DNA of 64,000 nt from Arthrobacter koreensis (GCF_009193255.1 NZ_WACG01000005.1:371856-435855); one strand, 5' to 3'. Counted from the first letter of the stretch, positions 1-9,342 are shown. Numbers and translations are program-made. The notes: generated by a model from the letters alone, not told the origin.

Positions 1-99
1 AGCCAGTGCAGTCCGTCGCCCCAAGGCCCGTTGCCCCGGACCCGGCCTGCAGCTCCCCGGGCGGCGGGGCTGAGCTGACCCGCCGCCAAGGAAACGGAA

Positions 100-1149
100 T
101 TACTTGAGGAGGTCATTGAACTTCGCGACGGCGCTTGCCTGCTTCTCGGCAATCACCGCGAGGTCCGGGTTCAGCAGCTCAAGGTCGGCGAGGGAGGGCG
201 CGCCCTCGGGGACACCGGCGTCGTCGCGCACCGGAAGGTAGGACTGCGCCACGGCCAGTTCCTGGCCTTCCTTCGAGACCAGGAACTCCACGAACTCGTT
301 GGCGGCGTCCGGGTTCTTCGAGTCAGTGAAGACGCCCGCCGGCTGGGAGACGTACGGAACGCCGTCGGTCGGGTAGGACAGGCTGATGGGCGAGCCCTTC
401 GCTGCCAGTTCGCGGGCCACATAGTCCACCACGATCCCGATCCCCGAGGTACCGGCGGCCACGGCCTGGCCCACCGGGCCGTTGCTTTCCAGCACGGTCG
501 GTTCGTTGCTGATCAGGTTCTTCAGCCAGTTCTCGCCCAGGGCCGGGGTCTCGAGCCAGACGGTGGTGTTGAAGGCGGCGGCACCGGAGACGTCCGGGTT
601 CGGCATGGCGATCATGCCCTTGTATTCGTCCTTGGTCAGTTCGGCCCAGGACTCGGGGGCGTTGTCCACCAGCGTGGTGTTGTAGGCGATGACGGTGGGG
701 ATGATGCGGGTGCCCACGTAGTAGCCCTCGGCGTCGACAACGTCCTGATTCAGTTCACCGGCGTTGTCGATGTCCAGGACCTGCAGGTCCCCCTCGGCGG
801 CGTATGCCTCGAACGTGGGGACGTCGGCGGCGAGGATCACGTCGGCCTGGATGCCGCCGGTTTCCTTCTCCGTGGCGATCCGGGTCTTCAGCTCACCGGT
901 GCCGGCGCGGAAGACCTCAACGCTGACCTCCGGGTTGACCTCGCTGTAGGCGGCAATCAGTTCATCGATCTTTGCCTGCGGCTCGGAGGTGTACACCGTG
1001 AGGGTGCCGGTGGCCCCGGCCGAGGTGCTGGACGCTGAGGCTTCCGGAGAGTTTTCGGCGCCGTCGGCGCTGCCGCTGCAGGCGGTCAGGAGAGCAAGCG
1101 ACGCCAGGGAAACGACGGCGAGGGCGGGGTACTTAGAGCGGTGCAGCAA
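100..1149 (-). CDS. ABC transporter substrate-binding lipoprotein, iron(III)/phosphonate type
   Basis: Predicted 349-residue extracellular binding protein of the Fbp/2-aminoethylphosphonate type. A TTG start at 1149 is preferred because an AAGGAG ribosome site (complement of 1156-1161) lies 6 nt upstream and the protein then begins directly with a signal peptide. The lipobox LTAC places the lipidated Cys at residue 24, followed by a Ser/Ala/Glu-rich linker. The mature part opens with LTVYTSEPQ and contains a typical iron/thiamine-type fold. The start overlaps the end of the upstream phosphoesterase gene by 17 bp, so translation is probably coupled. The matching permease and ATPase would lie left of the window. 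Substrate is uncertain: the family suggests ferric iron, whereas the phosphatase neighbours hint at a phosphonate or phosphodiester. Confidence 0.85.
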   Translation of the reverse strand: MLHRSKYPALAVVSLASLALLTACSGSADGAENSPEASASSTSAGATGTLTVYTSEPQAKIDELIAAYSEVNPEVSVEVFRAGTGELKTRIATEKETGGIQADVILAADVPTFEAYAAEGDLQVLDIDNAGELNQDVVDAEGYYVGTRIIPTVIAYNTTLVDNAPESWAELTKDEYKGMIAMPNPDVSGAAAFNTTVWLETPALGENWLKNLISNEPTVLESNGPVGQAVAAGTSGIGIVVDYVARELAAKGSPISLSYPTDGVPYVSQPAGVFTDSKNPDAANEFVEFLVSKEGQELAVAQSYLPVRDDAGVPEGAPSLADLELLNPDLAVIAEKQASAVAKFNDLLK

Positions 1150-2143
1150 GGGGTTCTCCTTGGGAAACCGGCAGCAACGGCTGCTGCCGGGAAGGGTGGC
1201 CCGGTGCCCGTGCGGGCTCCGGGAAGGGATAGGTGGAACGGGTAGTGCCGGCAGCGGGGACGGCGCCGGGTGGCGGTGTGGAATGGGGGTGCGGTGTGGA
1301 ACTGGGGTGAGCTGGGGCCTTGAGGCGCACGGCGGGCTTGGTGAACACCACTGCGCCAGTCGGCTGCAGCGGGACCGGCACGGCGCTGACCCCGGTTTCG
1401 TCCAGCCGGATGACAGAGAGCCAGCTGCTGTCCAGGCCCTGCACCCTCTCCGGCGGCGCGAACAGGTCCTGGCCGTAGGACACCGCCGGGCCGGCCCAGA
1501 CCGGCACAGCACCCAGCCGGCCGGACACCGCATGGTGGTAGTGCCCGCACAGGACGGCGCGCACGTCCGTGCCGGCCAGCACGCCGGCGAGTTCCGCAGG
1601 CCGGGCCAGGCCGCGGCCGGCCAGCTGCGGCAGCAGCGAATCGACGGGCGGATGGTGCAGGGCCAGCACAGTGCCGTCGGGGGCAGGCTCGGCCAGGACA
1701 GTATCCAGCCAGTGCAGCTGCTCTCCGGTGAGCCGGCCCGCGGGCTGCCCGGGGTTGTCCGAATCCAGCGTGATGAGGCGCAGTCCCCCGACGAAATGCA
1801 CGTTGTCCCCGGGACCGGGGCCTGTGTCGGTGCGCGAACCCGTGAACGCTTCGGCCGTCCACGCCCGGGTGCCGGGAAGGTCATGGTTACCGGGCAGCAC
1901 GATGACCGGGCAGCCCAGCTCCCGGCCGGCGCGGGCGAAAAGTTCGGCGGCGGCAGAGTAGATATCGCCGCCGGAATCGGCGATGTCACCGGTAACCACA
2001 ACGGCGTCGGGCCGGTAGCGGACCGCTGCGCGCAGGGCCTCGGCGGTGCGTGCCCACGTGTCCAGGACACCGAACAACGGCTCGTCCGGCTGATGCAGAT
2101 GTGTGTCCGTGAGGTGGATCAGGGTGTAACCCGGCGCGTTCAT
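1133..2143 (-). CDS. Calcineurin-like metallophosphoesterase (CpdA/GpdQ type)
   Basis: Dinuclear-metal phosphodiesterase of about 336 residues. The signature blocks are in order: DTH (residues 13-15), GD (52-53), GNHD (85-88), an HH pair and GHYHH, which supply all the expected metal ligands. The family hydrolyses cAMP or glycerophosphodiesters; the sequence alone does not decide which. The C-terminal about 70 residues are Pro/Thr/His-rich and resemble no domain. The start overlaps the stop of the upstream phosphatase as ATGA (2140-2143), and the 3' end overlaps the binding-protein gene. This points to one transcript dealing with an imported phosphorylated compound. Confidence 0.9.
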   Translation of the reverse strand: MNAPGYTLIHLTDTHLHQPDEPLFGVLDTWARTAEALRAAVRYRPDAVVVTGDIADSGGDIYSAAAELFARAGRELGCPVIVLPGNHDLPGTRAWTAEAFTGSRTDTGPGPGDNVHFVGGLRLITLDSDNPGQPAGRLTGEQLHWLDTVLAEPAPDGTVLALHHPPVDSLLPQLAGRGLARPAELAGVLAGTDVRAVLCGHYHHAVSGRLGAVPVWAGPAVSYGQDLFAPPERVQGLDSSWLSVIRLDETGVSAVPVPLQPTGAVVFTKPAVRLKAPAHPSSTPHPHSTPPPGAVPAAGTTRSTYPFPEPARAPGHPSRQQPLLPVSQGEPLAAPL

Positions 2144-2919
2144 GCAGCAGGGATCCCGGTGCCGTGCAGCAGGACGCGGGCCCGGTCCAGCAGGTCCTGG
2201 CCCAAACCGTGCCGCAGCAGGTAGGCAGCGGCACCGGTCTCACCTTCGAAGGACTCCTTGGCCAGGTCCTGCAGTGCGCTGTCCAGAACCTCGGGCGGGC
2301 TGGCCAGGTGCAGGCGGACAGCGGTGGCCATCTCGGCGGGATCGCTGATCTGATCGCCGAGCCGGGCGAGCACCGCCTGGCGGAAGGAATGGGGAAGGGC
2401 TGCTTCGGTGCGGGAGTAGTCCTCCACAATGGCGCTGCGGGAGGCCCCGGCGACCTCAAGCACCAGCGCGATCACCAGCCCGGTCCGGTCTTTCCCTGCA
2501 GCACAGTGGACCAGGACACCGCCGTCGAGGTTCCGGATCACTTCGCCGACGGCGCTGGTCAGTGCCCGGGCACCGTTCTGCAGCAGATGCCGGTAGACGG
2601 CTTCGATCGGTTCGGAGACGGGGAGGCTTCCGCGGTAGAGCGGAACGTTTCGCATCTGCGTTCCCGCTGGAACATTGTCCGGAGCCGAGGCGATCTCCAT
2701 CGGCTCGCGCAGGTCCACCACCGTGCCGATCCCCGCTGCAGCCAGTTCAGCGAGACCGGCAGGGTCAAGGTCGTTCAGGGCTCCGGACCGGAAGAGCATT
2801 CCCCGGCGCAGGCCCGGCGTTCCGGTTCCTGCCGCTGCGTCACGGAAATTGAACAATCCGCCGACTGCGGGCGGAATGCCTGCGAGAGCCTGCGGACTGG
2901 AGGGCAACTCGGTATTCAT
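2140..2919 (-). CDS. Tyrosine/serine protein phosphatase family protein
   Basis: 259-residue cysteine phosphatase of the bacterial PtpB/Ptp3-like family (DUF442/Y_phosphatase3). The N-terminal motif GGLFNFRD and the P-loop HCAAGKDRTG (H138, C139, R145) are intact, so an active HCx5R enzyme is expected. The ATG at 2919 is chosen because it lies just before this conserved N-terminus; the ribosome site is weak (GAGG). It is the first gene of the leftward trio with the phosphoesterase and the binding protein, joined by a 4-bp ATGA overlap. It could act on tyrosine phosphate, phosphoinositides or a small phosphate ester. Confidence 0.88.
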   Translation of the reverse strand: MNTELPSSPQALAGIPPAVGGLFNFRDAAAGTGTPGLRRGMLFRSGALNDLDPAGLAELAAAGIGTVVDLREPMEIASAPDNVPAGTQMRNVPLYRGSLPVSEPIEAVYRHLLQNGARALTSAVGEVIRNLDGGVLVHCAAGKDRTGLVIALVLEVAGASRSAIVEDYSRTEAALPHSFRQAVLARLGDQISDPAEMATAVRLHLASPPEVLDSALQDLAKESFEGETGAAAYLLRHGLGQDLLDRARVLLHGTGIPAA

Positions 2920-3356
2920 GGAACCTCGGGGTCGTGCTCGGTTGGGACTCTCCGAGTTCATCCAGCCAAGGTTAATCAGCAGTGAACACGCGCTGGCGCC
3001 CATGCCAACCAAGGGCGAACATTTTTGCCGTCCAGGCCGTTCCCCCCGCTGTGCAGACCCGAACGCGGCCGCCAGCGGCACCTTTACGGCCCTAATCCGG
3101 CCGCCACCAGCCTCATCACAGGCTGCAGCCATCCGGGCGGCCCCGACGCCGAGCGGAGGCAGCAAGCCAGCCCGCGATTCGCGACGCTCAGCCCCCACCC
3201 CGCAGTTTCCCGCCCACTGTTGCAGGAGTTACCACTGAGGTCACACCAGGTACCCCGTTCAACACTCACTGGGAAACCGCGTCGGCCTTGTTCCCCTCAC
3301 GACCAAAGTGCTCAGGGGTCGCGGCGATAACGGGCTGCTAAACGGCAGTGAGTCGG
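2920..3356. other. Intergenic stretch, no gene seen
   Basis: About 440 bases between two leftward genes. Open frames here lack start signals and family likeness. It presumably carries the promoter of the phosphatase-phosphoesterase-transporter operon, but no clear -35/-10 pair or hairpin stood out. Confidence 0.4.
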
Positions 3357-3926
3357 CTAGCGTCCGTGCACCCGCCGGAAGCGATCAGCCTGCACGGTAA
3401 GGAGAGTGAAAGCACCGATCAGCCCGATCAGCAGCAGGAACGGACCCATGCTGTACAGGTTGGAAACGAGGATGCCCGGCCTGCCTGCCATCCCCCGTCC
3501 CGTTGCCGGGTCAACCGAGACGTAGCTAGGCGGATCGAAAGCTCCGGTCAGCCAAGCCGCGCCGGTAGCCAGGATCATGGCTACCAGAGCCCATGCCGCA
3601 CAGAGGTACGGGTTGAACCGGCGCCAGGGTCCATCAGATGCGGACAGGCCGTGGCTGGCGGAGGACCCGCCGGGAACCGACGCCCCGTGGGCACCGTCGG
3701 CGCGGCCCGAAGTGCCCGCGTCTTCAACCCATGTGGACCCGTCAGCCCGTGCTGAACCGTTATCGCGGCCGGATGCGCGGCTCCCACCGGCGGCCCGCCC
3801 CACAGCAGACGGAACAGTTCCGCCGTCGTCAACAATCTGCACCGACTCCTGAGCCTGGTCACCTGTTGGCCGCGCATACAGCCCGTAGTCGTCCGAGTCT
3901 GTGTGATTCCCCATGGCGGCGAGCAT
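3357..3926 (-). CDS. Hypothetical two-TM membrane protein
   Basis: About 189 residues. The first 95 residues are hydrophilic and rich in Gly, Ser, Ala and Asp, without visible domains. Two hydrophobic segments follow, around FNPYLCAAWALVAMILATG and GPFLLLIGLIGAFTLL, then a short basic tail (ADRFRRVHGR). The ATG at 3926 is favoured by an AAGGGG element about 9 nt upstream; the ATG at 3914 is an alternative. A short extracytoplasmic loop between the helices contains PPSYVSVDPATGRG. The protein is probably N-in/C-in in the membrane. It is not clearly linked to the downstream sugar importer, from which about 50 bp separate it. Function unknown. Confidence 0.6.
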   Translation of the reverse strand: MLAAMGNHTDSDDYGLYARPTGDQAQESVQIVDDGGTVPSAVGRAAGGSRASGRDNGSARADGSTWVEDAGTSGRADGAHGASVPGGSSASHGLSASDGPWRRFNPYLCAAWALVAMILATGAAWLTGAFDPPSYVSVDPATGRGMAGRPGILVSNLYSMGPFLLLIGLIGAFTLLTVQADRFRRVHGR

Positions 3927-3980
3927 ACTCGACATCCCCTTGGGCCGGCCGATCTCCGGGCAGCCCACTCGAGGCGCCCG

Positions 3981-5189
3981 TTACCGCGCGCTCCTCCCCC
4001 GCCGGGCGAACCCGACCGCGACGGCCAGCAGCAGCACCAGGCCTTTGATGACCTGCTGCCAGGCGGCGTCCACCGACAGGATGGACAGGCCCTGGTTCAG
4101 CACACCCATCACCAGGCCGCCGATCACGGCACCCACCACTGTGCCCACACCGCCCTGCACCGATGCACCGCCGATGAACACGGCAGCGATCGCGTCCAGC
4201 TCGAAGCCCTGCCCCGCCGAGGCCACGGCACCGCCGGCACGCGCCGTGCTCACCACGGCGGCCAGCCCAGCCAGGAAGCCCATGTTCACGAACACCATAA
4301 AGTTCACCCAGCGGGTCTTCACCCCGGACATCATCGCCGCGTTCAGGTTCCCTCCCATGGCGTAGATGTGCCGGCCAAACACGGTCCGGTTCAGCAGGAA
4401 CGAGTACGCCAGCACCAGCCCGGCAAGGATGATCAGGATGATCGGCGTTCCGCGGTTGTACGCCAGCAGGTAGCAGAGGTACATGATCGCGGCGACGGCC
4501 ACTGCGTTCTTGAACACGAACGACGCCGTGCGCTCCCGCGGCAGGTCAAGCTTCCGCAGGTCATTGCGCACCTTGAGCTGCTGCACCACCAGCGCCACGG
4601 AGGCGAGCGCGCCGATGCCGAGCGTGAGCAGATCGGGCGTGCCGGTGGTCGGCAGCGTGCCGGAGCCAATCGCGTTGAACGGCCGCGGCAGGCCGCTGAT
4701 GGTTCCACCGGTCAGCAGGATCAGCGCAACGCCGCGGAACACCAGCATGCCGGCCAGCGTCACGATGAACGCGGGTATCCCCACAAACGCCACCCAGAAC
4801 CCCTGCCACGCCCCGATCGCGGCTCCCACCACCAGGGACAGGATTACGGCGGCCCACCAGGGCATGCCCCAGTTGTTCATAGCCAGGGCGGCGATGGCCC
4901 CCACTGTGGCGACCACCGAGCCCACGGACAGATCGATGTGCCCGGCGATAATCACCATGACCATGCCGATCGCCAGGATCAGCACGTACGCGTTCTGCTG
5001 GATGAGGTTGCTGACGTTGCCCGGATACAGCAGCCGGCCGCCGGTGAGGACCTGGAACAGCAGCACGATCACCACCAGTGCGGCGAGGATGCCGTACTGG
5101 CTCAGGTCGATCCGCATCCGTTTCCGGCCGTTGCCTCCGGCAGGCGGCGGGGCCGGTGTCTTGGCCTGTTCAGGAGTAGTTGTGGTCAC
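3981..5189 (-). CDS. mmsB: Multiple-monosaccharide ABC transporter permease (MmsB/GguB)
   Basis: 402-residue inner-membrane permease of the BPD_transp_2 family. A cytoplasmic N-terminus rich in Pro/Thr precedes about ten hydrophobic segments. The conserved [10 protein letters not shown] and [12 protein letters not shown] elements, and the late motif [20 protein letters not shown], are those of ribose/xylose-type permeases. The long central loop with [13 protein letters not shown] is characteristic of the MmsB/GguB/XylH branch. The start overlaps the ATPase stop by 4 bp (5186-5189). With the two upstream genes it forms a complete ChvE-MmsAB importer, likely for arabinose, xylose, galactose or related sugars; the exact sugar cannot be read from sequence. 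Confidence 0.93.
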   Translation of the reverse strand: MTTTTPEQAKTPAPPPAGGNGRKRMRIDLSQYGILAALVVIVLLFQVLTGGRLLYPGNVSNLIQQNAYVLILAIGMVMVIIAGHIDLSVGSVVATVGAIAALAMNNWGMPWWAAVILSLVVGAAIGAWQGFWVAFVGIPAFIVTLAGMLVFRGVALILLTGGTISGLPRPFNAIGSGTLPTTGTPDLLTLGIGALASVALVVQQLKVRNDLRKLDLPRERTASFVFKNAVAVAAIMYLCYLLAYNRGTPIILIILAGLVLAYSFLLNRTVFGRHIYAMGGNLNAAMMSGVKTRWVNFMVFVNMGFLAGLAAVVSTARAGGAVASAGQGFELDAIAAVFIGGASVQGGVGTVVGAVIGGLVMGVLNQGLSILSVDAAWQQVIKGLVLLLAVAVGFARRGRSAR

Positions 5190-6793
5190 TGGCCCTGTGC
5201 TCCTTCAATTCGGGCGGATTCAGTTTGGGCGGATTCAGGACGGGCAGCCGTCCCTGATCCGATCCTGGCGGCCGTCATATGCCGCATCAGTTCTTCCTGC
5301 GTTGCTTCAGCCCGCGGCACTTCGGCGGTGAGCCGGCCTTCGGCGATGGTGTAGATCCGGTCGCAAAGCCCGATCAGCTCCGGCAGCTCACTGGAAATAA
5401 CGACGACGGCCTTCCCCTGCGCGGCCATCTCGTTGATGATTCCGTAGATCTCGAACTTGGCGCCGACGTCGATGCCCCGGGTGGGTTCGTCCAGGATCAG
5501 CACGTCCGGCCCGGAGTAGATCCACTTGCTCAGCACCACCTTCTGCTGGTTTCCGCCGGACAGGTTCGCCACTACGGACGCCACGGTGGGGGTGCGGATG
5601 TTCATTTTCTGCCGGTAGTCATCGGCCACCGAGTATTCGCGGTGCTTGTCGATCACACCCAGCCGGGCGAGCTTCCCCAGAGCCGCGGCGGACACGTTGA
5701 CCACCACGGAACCGATCAGGTTCAGCCCGTACCGTTTGCGGTCCTCGCTGACGTACGCGAGTCCGTGCCGGATGGCCTCCCCCACCGAGCGGGTCTGGAT
5801 TTCGACGCCATCCTTGAACACCCGTCCGGATACCCCGGTTCCCCAGGACCGGCCGAAGATGCTCATCGCCAGCTCGGTGCGCCCGGCACCCATCAGCCCG
5901 GCAAACCCGACGATCTCCCCGGCGCGGACGTTGAAGGACACGTCATTGACCACCACGCGGTCCACGTCGATCGGGTGGTGGACCGTCCAGTCCTCCACCC
6001 GGAACTTCTCCTCGCCGATCTGCGGGTTCCGGTCCGGGAACTGGCTGTCCAGCGGGCGTCCGACCATGGCCCGGATGATCCGGGTTTCAATCTCCTCCGA
6101 ATCCTCCACCGGGAAGGACTCGATGGTCTTCCCGTCCCGGATCACCGTGACGGTATCCGCGATGGCACGGATTTCCTTGAGTTTGTGGGAGATGACAATC
6201 GAGGTGATCCCACCCTCGCGCAGCTGGTCGATCAGCCCCAGAAGGTGCGCCGAGTCGCCGTCGTTCAGTGCCGCCGTCGGCTCGTCCAGGATCAGCAGCT
6301 TCACCTCCTTGGACAGCGCCTTGGCGATTTCCACCAGCTGCTGCTTGCCGACGCCGAGCTCGAGGATCTTCGTGGCCGGGTTCTCGTCCAGACCGACGCG
6401 TTTGAGCAGCGCCGCGGCCTGCAGGTTGGTCTGGTTCCAGTCGATCACCCCGCCGCGCTGCACCTCGTTGCCGAGGAAGATGTTCTCCGCGATGGACAGG
6501 AACGGGCTGAGCGCCAGCTCCTGGTGGATGATCACAATCCCGTCCCGCTCGCTGTCATTGATGGAGCCGTAACGCACTTCCTGCCCGTCCAGGGAGATGG
6601 TGCCCGAGTACCTGCCGTGCGGGTAGACGCCGCTGAGCACGTTCATCAGCGTGGATTTGCCGGCCCCGTTTTCGCCGCAGATCCCGTGCACTTCACCGCG
6701 CCGGACGGCGACGGACACGCCGTCGAGCGCGCGGACGCCGTTGAACTCCTTCACGATGCCGTCCATTGACAGGATGACGTCCTGATCGATCAT
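5186..6793 (-). CDS. mmsA: Multiple-monosaccharide ABC transporter ATP-binding protein (MmsA/GguA)
   Basis: 535-residue fused ATPase with two ABC domains. The first carries Walker A GENGAGKS (40-47) and [10 protein letters not shown]; the second has the degenerate Walker [10 protein letters not shown] and a canonical signature LSGGNQQK plus [15 protein letters not shown]. This pattern is diagnostic for CUT2 sugar importers. The C-terminal tail after residue 500 is variable and contains a short nearly repeated stretch ([13 protein letters not shown]) reflecting a direct repeat of GGGCGGATTCAG around 5212-5236. The gene lies between the binding protein and permease genes and overlaps the latter by 4 bp. 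It energises sugar uptake at the cytoplasmic membrane face. Confidence 0.94.
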   Translation of the reverse strand: MIDQDVILSMDGIVKEFNGVRALDGVSVAVRRGEVHGICGENGAGKSTLMNVLSGVYPHGRYSGTISLDGQEVRYGSINDSERDGIVIIHQELALSPFLSIAENIFLGNEVQRGGVIDWNQTNLQAAALLKRVGLDENPATKILELGVGKQQLVEIAKALSKEVKLLILDEPTAALNDGDSAHLLGLIDQLREGGITSIVISHKLKEIRAIADTVTVIRDGKTIESFPVEDSEEIETRIIRAMVGRPLDSQFPDRNPQIGEEKFRVEDWTVHHPIDVDRVVVNDVSFNVRAGEIVGFAGLMGAGRTELAMSIFGRSWGTGVSGRVFKDGVEIQTRSVGEAIRHGLAYVSEDRKRYGLNLIGSVVVNVSAAALGKLARLGVIDKHREYSVADDYRQKMNIRTPTVASVVANLSGGNQQKVVLSKWIYSGPDVLILDEPTRGIDVGAKFEIYGIINEMAAQGKAVVVISSELPELIGLCDRIYTIAEGRLTAEVPRAEATQEELMRHMTAARIGSGTAARPESAQTESARIEGAQGQ

Positions 6794-6868
6794 GTCTTGC
6801 CTGTTCTTTCCGAAGGGTGCGGGGCACGACGGCGGCAGTCGCCGTCGTGCCCCGCACGGCTGGGTGCC

Positions 6869-7990
6869 CTAGAGTCCGACGTCGCCGGCCTCCACGAAGC
6901 CGGAGTCCACCAGCTTCTCCTGCACCTGGTCCTTGACCACGACCTGCGGTTCGAGGATGTAGGTGGGGACCACCTTCACGCCGTTGTCGTAGGTTTCGGT
7001 GTCATTGACGTCCACCTCTTCGCCGTTGACGATCTGCTCGATCATGGTGTCCACCTGGGCACCCAGTTCGCGGGTGTCCTTCCAGACGGTCATGGACTGC
7101 TGGTCCGCGAGGATCGCCTTGATGTTGGCGACGTCGCCGTCCTGCCCGGTGATCACCGGCCAGTCAGTGCCGGGCGTGTAGCCGGCGCTGGAGAGGGACT
7201 GCTCGATTCCCAGGGCCAGGCTGTCATTCGGGGACAGCACGACGTCGACCTTGTCGCCTCCGGTGTAGAAGGACTGCAGGCGGTTGTCCATTTCCGCCTG
7301 CGCGTCCGCCGATCCCCAGCCGAGGATGCCGATGGATGCCCAGTCATCATTGGAGGCCGGGGACTTGCCGGAGGGAACCACCAGCTGGCCGCTCTCCACG
7401 TAGGGAAGCAGCACGTCCCAGGCGCCGGAGAAGAAGAACTTGGCGTTGTTGTCATCCGGGCTGCCGGCGAACGGTTCGAGGTTGTACGGGCCCTCGCCGT
7501 CGGCCAGGCCCAGCTGCTCCTCGATGAACTCGCCCTGGAGCTGGCCCACCTTGTAGTTGTCGAACGTGGCGTAGTAGTCCACGGCGTCGGTCCCGTTGAT
7601 CAGCCGGTCATAGGCGATCACGGTGACGTCCTGGCTCTTGGCGTCCTCCAGGACCGGGCCCAGGGTCTCGCCGTCGATCGCTGCGACCACCAGGATCTTG
7701 GCGCCGCCGGCCACCTGGTTCTGGATCTGGGAGATCTGCTGGTCTGTCTTGTCATCGGCATACTGCAGGTCAACGGTGCAGTCCCGGGCCTCGAGGTTTT
7801 CCTTCAGCCCCTCGCCGTCATTGATCCAGCGTTCCAGGCTGCGGGTGGGCATGGAGATGCCCACGTTGCATTCGACGCCGTCTCCGCCTTCACTGTCACT
7901 GTTCGTGGTGCCGGCGGGGGCGCAGGCCGCCATGCCTGCTGCCAGACCGAATGCCAGGAAGACGGCCGAAACATTCTTTCTTCTGCTCAT
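6869..7990 (-). CDS. chvE: Multiple-sugar-binding lipoprotein (ChvE type)
   Basis: 373-residue periplasmic-binding-like lipoprotein. The ATG at 7990 is preceded by AAAGG 7 nt upstream. A basic n-region (MSRRKN), hydrophobic core and lipobox MAAC put the lipidated Cys at residue 23. The mature part starts with CNVGISMPTRSLERWINDG and later has YADDKTDQQ and NDSLALGI, all hallmarks of the ChvE branch of the LacI-like binding proteins. It is the first gene of the leftward chvE-mmsA-mmsB operon; a 75-bp gap separates it from mmsA. A CCGTGA-N6-TCACGG palindrome about 160 bp upstream suggests Crp/GlxR catabolite control. Confidence 0.93.
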   Translation of the reverse strand: MSRRKNVSAVFLAFGLAAGMAACAPAGTTNSDSEGGDGVECNVGISMPTRSLERWINDGEGLKENLEARDCTVDLQYADDKTDQQISQIQNQVAGGAKILVVAAIDGETLGPVLEDAKSQDVTVIAYDRLINGTDAVDYYATFDNYKVGQLQGEFIEEQLGLADGEGPYNLEPFAGSPDDNNAKFFFSGAWDVLLPYVESGQLVVPSGKSPASNDDWASIGILGWGSADAQAEMDNRLQSFYTGGDKVDVVLSPNDSLALGIEQSLSSAGYTPGTDWPVITGQDGDVANIKAILADQQSMTVWKDTRELGAQVDTMIEQIVNGEEVDVNDTETYDNGVKVVPTYILEPQVVVKDQVQEKLVDSGFVEAGDVGL

Positions 7991-8149
7991 GGTCGAACCT
8001 TTGAAAAGGATCCTGCCGCCGGCAAGGAACTGCGCGGCGAGACTGCGGGAAACATCCTTGTGACCCGGACGGCTGGATCGAGCGGATACAACGCTGTAGC
8101 GCCCTGCCGGTACCCCTACCGACAATTTGTAGGCGAGCACAACATATGC

Positions 8150-8167
8150 CCGTGACGTGGATCACGG
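8150..8167. promoter_or_regulatory. Candidate Crp/GlxR operator of the sugar operon
   Basis: Perfect 6-bp inverted repeat CCGTGA-CGTGGA-TCACGG, matching the TGTGA-N6-TCACA layout of Crp-family sites at 9 of 10 core positions or better. It lies about 160 bp upstream of chvE. A related site is found upstream of the second sugar importer. Confidence 0.5.
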
Positions 8168-8293
8168 CAAGGGGTTTCCGGAACGTTATGCAAACGCAAT
8201 GCGGGGTGTGGAGTGGGTTTCGCGATTCGTGCGCGCGCCAGGTTCGCGGACCGGGGCCGTGGCGTTGTTGGCGCGCGCCAAGTCCCTGACCTC

Positions 8294-8434
8294 ATCCTGT
8301 GTCGCAATGACGTTCTTTTGGTGGTCGCTGATCATCCTGTCCTGCAATAACGTCCGTATCGCGGGCGAGAGCAGCGTTATTGCGACACACGATGGGCTTG
8401 GGCATGAGCGAGGGACGCTATTGCGACACAGGAT
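8294..8434. repeat. Four-copy 20-bp repeat, two per orientation
   Basis: The motif ATCCTGTGTCGCAATAACGT and variants occurs on the plus strand at 8294-8313 and 8334-8353, and reversed at 8374-8393 and 8415-8434. The spacing is a regular 40 bp from copy to copy. The outer pair (8294 and 8415) are nearly exact inverted partners, so the stretch could fold into a large hairpin. Confidence 0.7.
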
Positions 8435-8530
8435 GCGTCTGGACGGGCCTTGCAAGGCGAATGCCACACGCAGGGCGGCCCAGCCCTGCCGGTATCGTTG
8501 CTGACCGACGAGACGACGGGGGTTGAGGAC

Positions 8531-8647
8531 ATGGCGCTGATGGGCGGAAGCGGTCACGGACCGCACCGTACTCCAGTCGATGACCGCAGTGAAGCCATTC
8601 GGACAGCAGAAGCAACAAGGAAGCGCCGTCGCAGAGCCGGGCGCTAG
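8531..8647 (+). CDS. Possible small basic protein
   Basis: A 38-codon frame with an ATG at 8531 after a GAGGAC sequence. It encodes a Gly/His-containing start (MALMGGSGHG) and a very basic end (RKRRRRAGR). It lies 90 bp upstream of the rhodanese gene on the same strand. No family is recognised, and the evidence is only a plausible start, the basic composition and position. Confidence 0.3.
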   Translation: MALMGGSGHGPHRTPVDDRSEAIRTAEATRKRRRRAGR

Positions 8648-8736
8648 TGCCACAGGGCGTAACGTCCCCTGACTTCTCCCAGAATCGGGCCATAGGGTGG
8701 GTGCTTCACTCCGGCCACTCCAACCGAAGGATCCGA

Positions 8737-9342
8737 ATGTCCCCCGCTGCCACCGCAGAGACCACCAAGACTGCCGCCGCCAAGACCATCGACGCGCAGA
8801 CGCTGACCACACTCATCGCCGAGAACCCGAACCTCACCGTCATCGACGTCCGCAACCCCGCGGAATTCGAATCCGGACACATTGCGGGCTCCCACAACAT
8901 TCCCCTGCCAATGCTCTCCGCGCACACGGTTGAGCTGGCCGCCCGGCTGGATGACGGCGTCGTGCTGATGTGCCAGTCCGGCGTGCGGGCAAAGCAGGCG
9001 CACGAGCGCCTCGCCGCGGCGGGGCTGCAGGGCGGGCGGGTGCTCACCGGCAGCGTGGACGACGTCGAGAAGGCCGGCGGTTCCGTGGTGCGGGGCAAGC
9101 AGATCTGGGACATGGAACGCCAGGTACGCTTTGCCGCGGGCAGCCTCGTCGGCCTGGGGCTTCTCGCTGGACGCATTGCGTCCCCGAAGTTCCGTGTCCT
9201 GGCCGGCGGCATCAGCGGCGGGCTGGTGTTCTCCGCACTGTCTAACACCTGCGCCATGGGCAAGGCTCTGGCCTACCTGCCCTGGAACCAGGGCGCCGCC
9301 GAGCCTTCCTGGGAAGAGATCCAGGCGAAGCTGGACCGCTAG
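8737..9342 (+). CDS. Rhodanese domain protein with DUF2892 membrane anchor
   Basis: 201 residues, start ATG at 8737 with AAGGA 6 nt upstream. The N-terminal half is a single rhodanese domain: the family element VIDVRNPAEFESGHIAGS, then the active-site loop CQSGVRA with the persulfide-forming Cys at residue 79. The C-terminal half (WDMERQVRFAAGSLVG and on) is a DUF2892/YgaP-like pair of short membrane segments. The E. coli YgaP architecture is the same. It is expected to be a membrane-bound sulfurtransferase facing the cytoplasm. It appears monocistronic; a terminator for the opposing gene lies just downstream. Confidence 0.9.
   Translation: MSPAATAETTKTAAAKTIDAQTLTTLIAENPNLTVIDVRNPAEFESGHIAGSHNIPLPMLSAHTVELAARLDDGVVLMCQSGVRAKQAHERLAAAGLQGGRVLTGSVDDVEKAGGSVVRGKQIWDMERQVRFAAGSLVGLGLLAGRIASPKFRVLAGGISGGLVFSALSNTCAMGKALAYLPWNQGAAEPSWEEIQAKLDR

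Larger units (their letters stand above)
7991..8530. other. Divergent intergenic region with promoter and repeats
   Basis: About 540 bases with no credible gene. The left part is the leader and control region of the sugar operon, with the Crp/GlxR-like site at 8150-8167. The right part holds four copies of a 20-bp motif, two in each orientation (8294-8434). Open frames on both strands lack ribosome sites. Confidence 0.5.

Noticed and set aside
1150..2070. Open frame continuous with the binding-protein gene giving a 656-residue protein
   Set aside because: The extension has no domain, overlaps the real phosphoesterase, and a lipoprotein signal with its own AAGGAG site begins at 1149.
3903..5354. 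Long rightward frame opposite the MmsB gene
   Set aside because: His/Gln/Arg-rich shadow of a high-GC gene; the opposite strand encodes a clear permease.
5279..6769. 496-residue rightward frame
   Set aside because: Antisense shadow of the MmsA ATPase gene, without start signal or motifs.
8294..8434. CRISPR array
   Set aside because: The copies alternate in orientation and vary; spacers are not of uniform unique type and no cas genes are near.
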